Source: CBFHWU01 sp965659665 (GTDB lineage: Bacteria > Bacteroidota > Bacteroidia > Flavobacteriales > Flavobacteriaceae). Taken from it: a stretch of DNA of 64,000 bases. Location of the stretch: contig CBFHWU010000002.1 in the NCBI GenBank assembly GCA_965659665.1, forward strand, positions 1 through 64,000, in the 5' to 3' direction. The notes under the pieces were generated by a model, which worked only from the letters and a program-made list of their open reading frames with translations, did not search any database and was not told the DNA's origin. A program made the translations under genes and the position numbers. Shown in pieces: positions 9,235 through 17,767 of this stretch. Numbering within the stretch: position 1 is the stretch's first letter; the number at the start of each line of letters is the position of its first letter.

Positions 9235-9317
9235 ATTATTTAATTTAGTACAAGTTTACTAAATATTTATGGAATAATTATTTTGACATTACTAGGCATT
9301 ACAAGGGGAAGATATTG

Positions 9318-9325
9318 TAATTTTG
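9318..9325 (+). promoter_or_regulatory. Candidate Bacteroidota -7 element for lpd
   Basis: TAATTTTG matches the TAnnTTTG -7 consensus and lies 25 nt before the lpd ATG. No TTG is found at the expected 17-23 nt upstream (the nearest is 32 nt away), so support is partial. Confidence 0.35.
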
Positions 9326-9350
9326 TGGTGTTTAACTTTAAATAAAAAAT

Positions 9351-10751
9351 ATGTCATCTTATGATGTTGCAGTAATTGGTTCCGGTCCTGGGGGTTATGT
9401 TGCTGCCATTCGTTGTGCGCAATTAGGATTCAAAACTGCCCTTATTGAAAAATACTCCACATTAGGTGGAACCTGTTTAAATGTTGGATGTATTCCTTCT
9501 AAGTCACTATTAGACTCATCTCATCATTATGAAGATGCGACTAAACATTTTGCCGAACATGGAATTGAACTTACGGGAGAAGTAAAAGTCAACCTCGAAA
9601 AAATGATTGCTCGTAAACGTTCAGTTGTCGATCAAACGACTAAAGGGATAGATTTTTTAATGGACAAAAATAAGATTACGGTATTGCATGGTATTGGAAG
9701 CTTTGTGGATGCCGCACATATTCGTATTGACGGAGAAGATTCACAAACCATTGAAGCCAAATATAGTATTATCGCAACGGGATCTAAACCGGCAAGCTTA
9801 CCGTTTATTTCGATTGACAAAGAACGTATTATTACCTCTACAGAAGCTCTTGAACTGAAAGAAATTCCGAATCATATGATTGTCATTGGTGGAGGAGTGA
9901 TTGGTTTGGAATTAGGTCAAGTATATCAACGACTAGGAGCTCAGGTATCCGTGATTGAATATGCTGATCGAATTACACCTGTTATGGACGCTGGTTTGTC
10001 CAAAGAACTCACTAAAGTAATGAAAAAACAAGGAGTGAAATTTTATCTTTCCCACCAAGTGTTTGAGGTTAACCGTTCGGGAAATACTGTTCGTATCTTA
10101 GCCAAAGATAAAAAAGGAAATGAAGTATCATTTGAGGGCGATTACTGTTTGGTTTCTGTTGGACGTAAACCGTTTACTGAAGGATTAAATACTGCTAACG
10201 CAGGAATTGAACTAACAGAACGAGGTCAGGTTGTGGTAAATGAACGCCTTCAAACAACAGCATCAAATATCTATGCAATTGGAGATGTAGTTTGCGGCGC
10301 TATGTTGGCCCACAAAGCAGAAGAGGAGGGAGTTGTTGTGGCTGAAATCATAGCAGGTCAGCATCCTCATATCGATTATAATTTAATTCCAAACGTAATA
10401 TACACATGGCCGGAGGTGGCTGCTGTTGGCCAAACTGAAGAGGCGCTAAAATCGCGTGGTATAGCCTATAAATCGGGCCAGTTTCCAATGCGTGCCTTAG
10501 GTCGTGCGCGTGCCAGTATGGATACTGATGGTTTTGTAAAAATATTAGCCGATGCTTCAACAGACGAGGTATTGGGGGTGCATATGATTGGGGCTCGTGC
10601 TGCCGATTTGATAGCAGAAGCCGTTACAGCTATGGAGTATCGTGCATCCGCAGAGGATATTGCTCGGATGAGTCATTCACATCCTACTTACGCCGAAGCG
10701 ATAAAAGAAGCTGCTTTAGCTGCAACTGATAATCGTGCAATTCACATCTAA
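9351..10751 (+). CDS. lpdA: Dihydrolipoyl dehydrogenase (E3)
   Basis: 466-aa flavoprotein that reoxidises dihydrolipoamide in pyruvate and 2-oxoglutarate dehydrogenase complexes and the glycine cleavage system. An FAD-binding GSGPGG lies at 10-15, and the redox disulfide Cys42-Cys47 sits in GGTCLNVGCIPSK. A NAD-binding GGGVIGLELG follows near 180, then AIGDV, and the C-terminal HSHPTYAEA with the catalytic His. Length and motifs are fully standard. The gene is not next to E1 or E2 genes. Its last 68 bp overlap the convergent acyltransferase gene, which is long for a convergent overlap. Confidence 0.96.
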   Translation: MSSYDVAVIGSGPGGYVAAIRCAQLGFKTALIEKYSTLGGTCLNVGCIPSKSLLDSSHHYEDATKHFAEHGIELTGEVKVNLEKMIARKRSVVDQTTKGIDFLMDKNKITVLHGIGSFVDAAHIRIDGEDSQTIEAKYSIIATGSKPASLPFISIDKERIITSTEALELKEIPNHMIVIGGGVIGLELGQVYQRLGAQVSVIEYADRITPVMDAGLSKELTKVMKKQGVKFYLSHQVFEVNRSGNTVRILAKDKKGNEVSFEGDYCLVSVGRKPFTEGLNTANAGIELTERGQVVVNERLQTTASNIYAIGDVVCGAMLAHKAEEEGVVVAEIIAGQHPHIDYNLIPNVIYTWPEVAAVGQTEEALKSRGIAYKSGQFPMRALGRARASMDTDGFVKILADASTDEVLGVHMIGARAADLIAEAVTAMEYRASAEDIARMSHSHPTYAEAIKEAALAATDNRAIHI

Positions 10752-11805
10752 TTTTATTTTGGTATTTTTTATAGTATAATACCGTTAAAGTTATTGATAT
10801 AGTGAATAATAATGCACCTAAAACACTTTGATATCCATTCAGCTGTTGTGACAAAAATTTGTAAAGTCCAACGCCTGTTAGGCTTCCATACAACAAAAAG
10901 TAGTGTGTAATGTAAATGGATAATGTATTTGTGCCTATTTTTTTCCAAGTCTTGTTTTTGAAAGTAGGTTGTAAAAAAATAAATAAGCCAAACAATACAA
11001 ATACATCTCCCAAACGAATAAATAAAAAATTATTATTACTCACTGATTTGAGAAGAGGAATATTAAAATATTCAGCACAGAACAAAAATAAGAACGAAGA
11101 TTGAAGGATTAAAAACAATCCTGAAATTAAAAACACTAGCGACCAAGCCCATAAATACTTGACTTTTTTTGGAAAAATATAGGCTATAAATGCCCCAATA
11201 CATACATACCCTAGCCAGGGGAATAAATAAAACACTCCTCCATTTCCTTTAACCAAATATCCTGCCAAAGCTTTAGGCAAATGATCAAGGATAATTCCAG
11301 TGTAGAGAGGTTGAGTGATGAAGATAAAAAGTCCTATCATTAGTAGTGCAGTGGCACATAAATACTTAAATCTATAGCCGATAACATACATAACAAGGAT
11401 AAACACTAAACTCAATCCTATAATATGTAATACATCAGGTTGAAAAAAAGAAGGATTTATTTTACCTAATAGTAAATAAAAAATATTTAAACGTAATAAA
11501 TACCCCCACAAAAGAAGCTCAGCCGCGCGTTTTAATCCCATTCGTATTCGAGGATTTGACCAACCTTGTGTAGGATTTTGTAACAACAAAAAAGTGAAGA
11601 TCCATCCTGTAATTGTAAAAAATACAGGAGCTGTAAAACCTCTACAATACAACCAAATTCGATATAGAATGGATGAATTATCTTTAAACACAGGGTCTAA
11701 TAAACCACTTATAAAATGCCCTTGTAACATCATCAAAATAGCAAAAGCACGCAATGCATCAATAAAATATATTCTACTAGAGGGTGTTGTTTCAGTATTG
11801 AGCAT
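10684..11805 (-). CDS. Membrane acyltransferase (heparan-alpha-glucosaminide N-acetyltransferase/DUF1624-like)
   Basis: 373-aa membrane protein with about ten hydrophobic helices. The N-terminal signature RIYFIDALRAFAILMMLQGH is that of DUF1624 and related acyltransferase-3-like proteins, which transfer acyl groups across the membrane onto sugars. A basic C-terminal tail (after about 345) runs into the 3' end of lpdA on the other strand. Its start overlaps the 3' end of argH by 14 bp, so it may be read as the last gene of the arginine operon, though nothing links it to arginine. The substrate is unknown. Confidence 0.75.
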   Translation of the reverse strand: MLNTETTPSSRIYFIDALRAFAILMMLQGHFISGLLDPVFKDNSSILYRIWLYCRGFTAPVFFTITGWIFTFLLLQNPTQGWSNPRIRMGLKRAAELLLWGYLLRLNIFYLLLGKINPSFFQPDVLHIIGLSLVFILVMYVIGYRFKYLCATALLMIGLFIFITQPLYTGIILDHLPKALAGYLVKGNGGVFYLFPWLGYVCIGAFIAYIFPKKVKYLWAWSLVFLISGLFLILQSSFLFLFCAEYFNIPLLKSVSNNNFLFIRLGDVFVLFGLFIFLQPTFKNKTWKKIGTNTLSIYITHYFLLYGSLTGVGLYKFLSQQLNGYQSVLGALLFTISITLTVLYYKKYQNKIRCELHDYQLQLKQLLLSLRRK

Positions 11806-13075
11806 CGAACTTTTTCTGAATAGCTTCTAAACACAGATTTCCCATACTTCCTTGATGTGTATGGGTTAAGTTTGAAGGCGGAACAAAAGTTCCATTGGAA
11901 ACCGACTCAGCAACTTGTTGATAAGCATCTCTAAACGCTACTCCTTCAGTGACAAGTTTGTTAAGTGCATCAACCGTAAATAGGTAATTATAGGTAGGAT
12001 CCCTTAAAATTGAATCGTGAACTTTCACCTTTTCTATCGTAAAGGTCATCATTTCTAAACAATCTTTTAACGTATCTATGGCTTCCATAATAGGACCTTT
12101 AAAAAGTTGCATGTCTCTGTGATACCCACTTGGTAAATTTAGCCCCATTGTGGTGAGCTGATTGGGTAAGGCCTGAAGTGCATTACATTTTCCTCGGATG
12201 AGTTCAAACACGTCAGGGTTTTTTTTGTGAGGCATAATACTCGATCCTGTGGTGATATCGTCGGGAAAAGAGATAAAATCAAAATTTTGACTCATATACA
12301 AACAAATATCCATTGAAAACCTACTTAACGTACCAGCAATACTACTCAGTCCATAAGCAATGCTTTTTTCTATTTTGCCACGCCCCATTTGTGCAGCAAC
12401 CACATTGTATTTTAAATCTGAGAATGATAATGAAGCTGTAGTTTGAGTTCTGTCGATAGGAAAAGAACTTCCATAACCTGCAGCACTTCCCAATGGGTTT
12501 TGATCACAAATAGTATGAGCAGCGTTTAAAATATTCAAATCATCAATTAAGCTTTCGGCATAGGCCGAAAACCATAACCCGAATGAGGACGGCATGGCAA
12601 TCTGAAGATGTGTATATCCGGGGAGTAAAACATTTTGATATTGATCAGCCAGTTTTATCCAAATATCAAACACAGATTTTGTAAGGATTTTAATATGTTT
12701 TATTTCATCTTTAAAATACAGTTGAAGGGCAACCAACACCTGATCGTTACGTGATCGAGCGGTATGTATTTTTTTTCCTACGTCCCCTAATTTTTGAATT
12801 AATTCAAATTCAATTTTTGAATGGATATCTTCAAAATGATTTTCAATAACAAAGGTTCCTCTTTTGACCTCTTCTAGTAAATGATTGATTCCTTGTTCCA
12901 GTTGTTGTACTTCTTTTGAGGATAATAAGCCTACTTTCCCAAGCATTTGTGCGTGAGCAAGGGATGCGTTCAGGTCATAAGGGGCTAATCGAAGATCCCA
13001 AAATCGATCATCTCCTACGGTAAATCGATCAATATTTTCATGAACACTGATGTGTTTTTTTTGCCAAAGTTTCAT
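11792..13075 (-). CDS. argH: Argininosuccinate lyase
   Basis: 427-aa enzyme of the fumarase/aspartase superfamily that splits argininosuccinate into arginine and fumarate, the last step of the pathway. The superfamily signature GSSIMPHKKNPD is present near residue 280, with HTARSRNDQV earlier carrying substrate-binding residues, and TGS/QNPLGSAAGYG are also recognisable. It is somewhat shorter than the 457-aa E. coli enzyme, as usual for Bacteroidota. It overlaps argE upstream by 4 bp and the acyltransferase downstream by 14 bp. Confidence 0.95.
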   Translation of the reverse strand: MKLWQKKHISVHENIDRFTVGDDRFWDLRLAPYDLNASLAHAQMLGKVGLLSSKEVQQLEQGINHLLEEVKRGTFVIENHFEDIHSKIEFELIQKLGDVGKKIHTARSRNDQVLVALQLYFKDEIKHIKILTKSVFDIWIKLADQYQNVLLPGYTHLQIAMPSSFGLWFSAYAESLIDDLNILNAAHTICDQNPLGSAAGYGSSFPIDRTQTTASLSFSDLKYNVVAAQMGRGKIEKSIAYGLSSIAGTLSRFSMDICLYMSQNFDFISFPDDITTGSSIMPHKKNPDVFELIRGKCNALQALPNQLTTMGLNLPSGYHRDMQLFKGPIMEAIDTLKDCLEMMTFTIEKVKVHDSILRDPTYNYLFTVDALNKLVTEGVAFRDAYQQVAESVSNGTFVPPSNLTHTHQGSMGNLCLEAIQKKFDAQY

Positions 13076-14124
13076 AATACTTTTTCTAAAAGTTGAATAT
13101 ACAATTTTACAGCTTCTTCTATTTCATGAATATAAATAAATTCATCCGCAGAATGAGAACGCTTTGAATGACCAGGCCCAAGTTTTAACGAAGGACATGA
13201 AAGGATCGCTTGGTCGGATAAGGTAGGTGATCCATAGGTATTTCGTTGAAGGGTAATACCTGATTGTACTAAGGGGTGATTTTTACTTATGGAAGAGGAA
13301 TTTAATTTTAAGGAGCGCGGCCTCACTTCACATGGTGCTTTTGATATAATTTCAGCAATTTCGTTATTGGTGTAAAGGTCATTAACACGAACATCTAAAA
13401 CAAGCTTTACTTCTGCAGGTACGACATTGTGTTGTTGTCCTCCTTCAATTTGAGTAATGGTAAGTTTTACTGCTCCTAGGGATTCAGAAACTCTGTCAAA
13501 TTTCAGGTTTTGGAACCAATTGATGACATCAATGGATTTGATGATTGGATTGTCATTATTGGGATGTGCTGCATGACCTGCTTTTCCTTTAATCACGGCA
13601 TCAAAAACAACCAAACCTTTTTCGGCGATAGCCAGTTGCATTTGAGTGGGTTCTCCTACAATTGCCACATCCAATTTTGGTAAATATGGTAAAAGACTAT
13701 TCAGTCCATTTTGCCCAGAGTTTTCTTCTTCAGCTGTCGCCGCTATGATAAGGTTATATGCTAAATCTGAATGATGATAATAATGGGTAAATAAAGCAAG
13801 TAATGATACCAGGGCCCCTCCTGCATCATTACTCCCTAATCCGTAAAGTTGGCCATTTTCAATTTCTGCTTTAAATGGATTTCGAGTAAAGGCTTTGTTA
13901 GGACGAACGGTGTCATGATGAGAGTTTAACAATAAATAGGGCTTATTCGGGGTGTGATGTTTACTAAAGGCATATATATTGTTTCCTTTTCGTTTCCATG
14001 GAATTTGATGATCATCAAACCATTTGATAATGCGCAATGCAGTTTGGTCTTCTTGACCTGAAAAAGATTCTATTTCAATTAAATCACCTAATAAGAAAAT
14101 TGCTTTTTGAGTCAACGTTTTCAT
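13072..14124 (-). CDS. argE: M20 deacylase: N-acyl-ornithine/citrulline deacetylase-like (ArgE')
   Basis: 350-aa zinc amidohydrolase of peptidase family M20. Metal and catalytic residues are seen in LLLNSHHDTV (His and Asp), GSNDAGGALVSL, ATAEEENSG (catalytic Glu) and AIVGEPT, with the dimerisation domain between about 170 and 280. It removes the N-acyl group from the blocked intermediate. Because the neighbouring transcarbamylase looks specific for N-succinylornithine, the likely substrate is N-succinylcitrulline rather than N-acetylornithine; this is inferred from context. It is 1 nt from argB and overlaps argH by 4 bp. Confidence 0.9.
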   Translation of the reverse strand: MKTLTQKAIFLLGDLIEIESFSGQEDQTALRIIKWFDDHQIPWKRKGNNIYAFSKHHTPNKPYLLLNSHHDTVRPNKAFTRNPFKAEIENGQLYGLGSNDAGGALVSLLALFTHYYHHSDLAYNLIIAATAEEENSGQNGLNSLLPYLPKLDVAIVGEPTQMQLAIAEKGLVVFDAVIKGKAGHAAHPNNDNPIIKSIDVINWFQNLKFDRVSESLGAVKLTITQIEGGQQHNVVPAEVKLVLDVRVNDLYTNNEIAEIISKAPCEVRPRSLKLNSSSISKNHPLVQSGITLQRNTYGSPTLSDQAILSCPSLKLGPGHSKRSHSADEFIYIHEIEEAVKLYIQLLEKVL

Positions 14125-14125
14125 T

Positions 14126-14902
14126 TTACAAACTTAAAATAGTTCTTACATATTGTGGATTTGTTATCATTTCTGGTGATCCAATATGTACTTGATCAAC
14201 TCCGCGTTTGAGTGCATTAAAAGCATGGTGGAGCTTAGGCAACATCCCTTCTGAAATGATTTTATTTTCATTTAAAGTTCTTAAAACTTCGGAATTGATG
14301 TGCTCAATGACAGAATCGTCATTTTCTGGGGACTCTAAAACCCCCTTTTTTTCAAAACAATATGACAACAGTACTTCGTGGTCTTTTGAAGCTTCAATAG
14401 CTATTTCAGAAGCTACTGTATCGGCATTGGTATTGAGTAATTGACCATTTTTATCATGGCTTATGGCACAACAAACAATCGTGATATTAGCCGTTATAAG
14501 ATAATTAATCAATGACCTGTTGATATGAACAACATCACCTGCAAACCCATAATCAATTTCTTTTACTGGTCTTTTTACCGCTTGAATTAGATTTCCATCA
14601 GCTCCGCTCATCCCTAAAGCTTGAACATTGAGTGCTTGAAGCTGGGCGACTATGTTTTTGTTTATAAGTCCAGCATATACCATGGTGGCTACTTCTAAAG
14701 TATTTTGGTCTGTAATTCGGCGTCCTTGGTGCATTTTTGATGAAACATCTAATTTAGTAGCAATTTCAGTAGCTTTTTTACCTCCTCCGTGAACCAATAT
14801 TTTGGGTTCATTTAAAGCAGCAAAATATGAAAGTACTTTATTAAGCTGATGAGTATCTTCGATCAAATTTCCTCCGATCTTAATCACGTGAAGTTTAGAC
14901 AT
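14126..14902 (-). CDS. argB: N-acylglutamate kinase
   Basis: 258-aa amino acid kinase, the second step of arginine synthesis. Motifs: IKIGGN near the N terminus, LVHGGGKKATE for nucleotide and substrate binding, GMSGADG, and LLNTNADTVASEIA. The family is acetylglutamate kinase. In this pathway variant the substrate may be N-succinylglutamate, by inference from the transcarbamylase. It lacks the N-terminal helix that marks arginine-inhibited hexameric forms, so feedback inhibition at this step is doubtful. It overlaps argF' by 8 bp. Confidence 0.93.
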   Translation of the reverse strand: MSKLHVIKIGGNLIEDTHQLNKVLSYFAALNEPKILVHGGGKKATEIATKLDVSSKMHQGRRITDQNTLEVATMVYAGLINKNIVAQLQALNVQALGMSGADGNLIQAVKRPVKEIDYGFAGDVVHINRSLINYLITANITIVCCAISHDKNGQLLNTNADTVASEIAIEASKDHEVLLSYCFEKKGVLESPENDDSVIEHINSEVLRTLNENKIISEGMLPKLHHAFNALKRGVDQVHIGSPEMITNPQYVRTILSL

Positions 14903-15842
14903 GATCTAATATTTTTTTTAAAACTGCCTGCGCTGCAAATGTTCGATTATTTGCTTGTGCAATAACTAACGAATGTGGACTATCTAAAACTTCATCATCG
15001 ACAACAACATTTCTCCTAACAGGGAGGCAGTGCATAAATTTAGCTTCATTAGTAAGTCGCATTTTGTTGGCGGTGACCATCCAAGTGTTGTCTGATCTTA
15101 AGACTTTCCCATAGTTCTCGTATGAACACCAATTTTTGGCATAAACTACATCAGCATATTGAAAAGCTTCCTCTTGATTGTGATAAACTTTCACATTTTT
15201 TACAATGTCAGGATTTAACGCATATTCTCTGGGGTGGGTAATAACAAACTCGGCTTCTTGTTGTTCCATCATTCGAATAAATGAATTGGCAACAGCGTGA
15301 GGAAGGGCTTTTGGATGAGGTGCCCAAGTCAAAACTACTTTTGGTTTTTTTTTGATAATATGCTCTTTCAAGGTTAACGCATCAGCCAGCGCTTGCAATG
15401 GATGAGCTGTGGCACTTTCCATATTTACTACAGGAATGTCAGCGTACTTCTTAAAACGTTCTAGTACTTGCTCGTTTTCGTCTTTGAATTTATCTGTTAG
15501 ACTCGCAAAGGCACGAATTCCAATAATATCACAATATTGAGAAACCACTTGTGCAGCCTCTTTTATATGTTCAGATCGCAAACCACTCATGATGGTTCCG
15601 TCTTCGTATTCTATCGCCCATGCTTCGTTACTAAAGTTCATGATCATTACCTCCAAGCCTAATAATTTAGCAGCTTTTTGAGTACTTAAACGAGTGCGAA
15701 GACTGGGATTAAAAAATAATAATCCGATTGTTTTATGTTTTCCCAAAGATTCAAATTGAAGGGGATTTGATTTTAATGAAGAGGCTAGTTCTACCATATT
15801 TGGAACAGAATTAACATCGTTAAGGCTCATAAAATGTTTCAT
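14895..15842 (-). CDS. argF': N-succinylornithine carbamoyltransferase
   Basis: 315-aa transcarbamylase. The carbamoyl-phosphate motif reads FFNPSLRTRLSTQ (residues 43-55) and the C-terminal HCLPVRRN is present. The protein lacks the DxxxSMG motif of true ornithine transcarbamylases and matches the Bacteroides fragilis type. The position that decides acetyl versus succinyl substrate (Glu92 in Xanthomonas AOTCase, Pro90 in B. fragilis SOTCase) is Ser90 here, within GLRSEH. Published substitution of that Glu by Pro, Ser, Val or Ala turned the acetyl enzyme into a succinyl enzyme, so succinylornithine is expected. The alignment is from memory but needs no gaps to residue 90. Confidence 0.9.
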   Translation of the reverse strand: MKHFMSLNDVNSVPNMVELASSLKSNPLQFESLGKHKTIGLLFFNPSLRTRLSTQKAAKLLGLEVMIMNFSNEAWAIEYEDGTIMSGLRSEHIKEAAQVVSQYCDIIGIRAFASLTDKFKDENEQVLERFKKYADIPVVNMESATAHPLQALADALTLKEHIIKKKPKVVLTWAPHPKALPHAVANSFIRMMEQQEAEFVITHPREYALNPDIVKNVKVYHNQEEAFQYADVVYAKNWCSYENYGKVLRSDNTWMVTANKMRLTNEAKFMHCLPVRRNVVVDDEVLDSPHSLVIAQANNRTFAAQAVLKKILDHV

Positions 15843-16966
15843 GATAATGTTTGTTGTAAGGCATTGAAAAATTGGTCAATATGTTTTTTTTGTACGGTCA
15901 GTGGGGGTAGAATACGCAGCAGGTTTTTATTACTACTTCCCCCTGTAAAAATGCGATGTTCGTAAATAAGTTTTTTGCGAAGTTCACTTACTTCATATTC
16001 AAATTCTAGGCCAAGCATCAAACCACGTCCCTTGATGTGCTTGACTGCTGAAATTTCTTCAGCTTTTCGTACAAAATAATCACCCATATGGGATGCATGT
16101 TGCTGCAATTTTTTCTTTTTTAATACTTCTAAAACAGCTAACGAAGCACTACAACCTAAATGATTGCCTCCAAAAGTTGTTCCTAGCATACCATACTTGG
16201 GTTTGATATCGGATCGAATTAATATACCTCCTATTGGAAATCCATTTCCCATCCCTTTAGCTATTGAAATAATTGATGGGGTGATGGGATAATGTTGATA
16301 AGCAAAAAATGTTCCTGTTCGTCCAAAGCCTGATTGTACTTCATCGGCAATCAATAGAGCACCATAGCGTTCACATAATTTTTCCATGGTTATCACAAAA
16401 TCGTGATTAGGAGTATCTAATCCGCCCACTCCCTGAATAGGTTCAAATATGACCGCGCATACGTCCCCTTGTTGAAGTTCCTTCTCTAACAAAACATCAT
16501 TATCAAAAGGAAGGAAAGTGACTTTTTGTTGTAAATTTAAAGGAGCATTTATTTTTTTATTATCTGTTGCAGCCACAGCAGCACTGGTTCTTCCATGGAA
16601 GGCATTTTTAAAAGCAATTATTCTAGAGTTACCTGTTTGAAAAGAAGCAACTTTAAGTGCATTTTCGTTAGCCTCAGCACCCGAACTACACAAAAATAAT
16701 TGAAAACCTTTACAACATGACTGGCGTTCAATTTCGTCGGCTAATTGTTGTTGAAGCGGATTATGAATGGCATTAGAATAAAACCCAATTTTATTGAGTT
16801 GACGTCTGATTTTTTTGACATAAGTGGGGTGTTTATGTCCAATAGATATCACGGCATGTCCTCCGTACAAATCTAAATACTTTTTTCCATTTTCATCAAA
16901 AACATACACGTCTTTAGCGTTTATTGGGGTAACATCATAAAGTGGATACACATCAAATAAAGGCAT
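15839..16966 (-). CDS. argD: N-acylornithine aminotransferase
   Basis: 375-aa class III PLP aminotransferase giving the N-acyl form of ornithine from the semialdehyde with glutamate as donor. The PLP lysine is in ISIAKGMGNGFPIG, the cofactor Asp in LIADEVQSGFGRTG, and the GAEANENALK and FHGRT stretches are typical. It is slightly short (E. coli ArgD is 406 aa). It sits between proC (2-nt gap) and argF' (4-bp overlap). As for its neighbours, the acyl group is probably succinyl. Confidence 0.94.
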   Translation of the reverse strand: MPLFDVYPLYDVTPINAKDVYVFDENGKKYLDLYGGHAVISIGHKHPTYVKKIRRQLNKIGFYSNAIHNPLQQQLADEIERQSCCKGFQLFLCSSGAEANENALKVASFQTGNSRIIAFKNAFHGRTSAAVAATDNKKINAPLNLQQKVTFLPFDNDVLLEKELQQGDVCAVIFEPIQGVGGLDTPNHDFVITMEKLCERYGALLIADEVQSGFGRTGTFFAYQHYPITPSIISIAKGMGNGFPIGGILIRSDIKPKYGMLGTTFGGNHLGCSASLAVLEVLKKKKLQQHASHMGDYFVRKAEEISAVKHIKGRGLMLGLEFEYEVSELRKKLIYEHRIFTGGSSNKNLLRILPPLTVQKKHIDQFFNALQQTLS

Positions 16967-16968
16967 GA

Positions 16969-17763
16969 TTAATTTTTTGAGATGATATTAATTTTATTGT
17001 AGGAGGCAACGATTCCTTTGATTAAAGAGGAACTTAATCCTTGATGTTCCATTTCATTCAGGCCTTCAATTGTGCATCCTTTAGGAGTGGTCACTTTGTC
17101 GATTTCTTGTTCAGGATGTGAGTCTGTTTCGATAAGTAAGGAAGCAGCTCCCAAAGCAGTGTACATCGACATCTTCATCGCATCATTGGCATCAAATCCA
17201 AGTTGTACTCCTCCCTGGGTTGTGGCGCGTATTAAACGCATCCAAAAAGCGATTCCAGAAGCACATATTACAGTGGCTGCTCGCATTAGGCTTTCTTCAA
17301 TGATGATACTTGTTCCTAAGCTGTTAAATATGGCTTCAGCCAAATCAAGCCGACCCTCACCTTTTGTATTGGCACACAAGCAGGTCATGGATTTACCAAC
17401 CGAAATGGCAGTGTTGGGCATACTTCTAATCAAATGAACAGTTGTTCCAACAATTGATTCCATTCGTGAAATACTAAATCCAGTTACTGTTGAAATTAAT
17501 ACATGCTTTTCATTGAGTAAATCTTTAAAAGAGCTTAGTAAGTCTTCTAATTGAGAAGGTTGAACAGCACAAATAAGAATATCTGAAGAAGCTACAGCTT
17601 TTCGGTTATCGTCCATGACTTGAGTATTGCTGTACTCTTTCCAACTCGCAATCGAATCTTTGTTTCTTCTTGTTAAAATTAATTGCGTGATGGTATTGTT
17701 TGTAATGAGGCCTTTTGCAATGCTAAGGCCTAAATTTCCTGCTCCTAAAATGGCTATTTTCAT
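16969..17763 (-). CDS. proC: Pyrroline-5-carboxylate reductase
   Basis: 264-aa NAD(P)H-dependent reductase, the last step of proline synthesis. A Rossmann GAGNLGLSIAKGL lies at residues 6-18, and the C-terminal dimer domain contains the TPKGCTIEGLNEME signature (usually TPGGTT). The gene lies within the arginine operon, 4 nt after argC and 2 nt before argD, a common place for it in Flavobacteriia. proA and proB, often nearby in relatives, are not in this window. Confidence 0.92.
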   Translation of the reverse strand: MKIAILGAGNLGLSIAKGLITNNTITQLILTRRNKDSIASWKEYSNTQVMDDNRKAVASSDILICAVQPSQLEDLLSSFKDLLNEKHVLISTVTGFSISRMESIVGTTVHLIRSMPNTAISVGKSMTCLCANTKGEGRLDLAEAIFNSLGTSIIIEESLMRAATVICASGIAFWMRLIRATTQGGVQLGFDANDAMKMSMYTALGAASLLIETDSHPEQEIDKVTTPKGCTIEGLNEMEHQGLSSSLIKGIVASYNKINIISKN

Positions 17764-17767
17764 GACT

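Noticed and set aside
17072..17437. 121-codon plus-strand frame inside proC
   Set aside because: Mirror of the coding strand of a well-supported gene.
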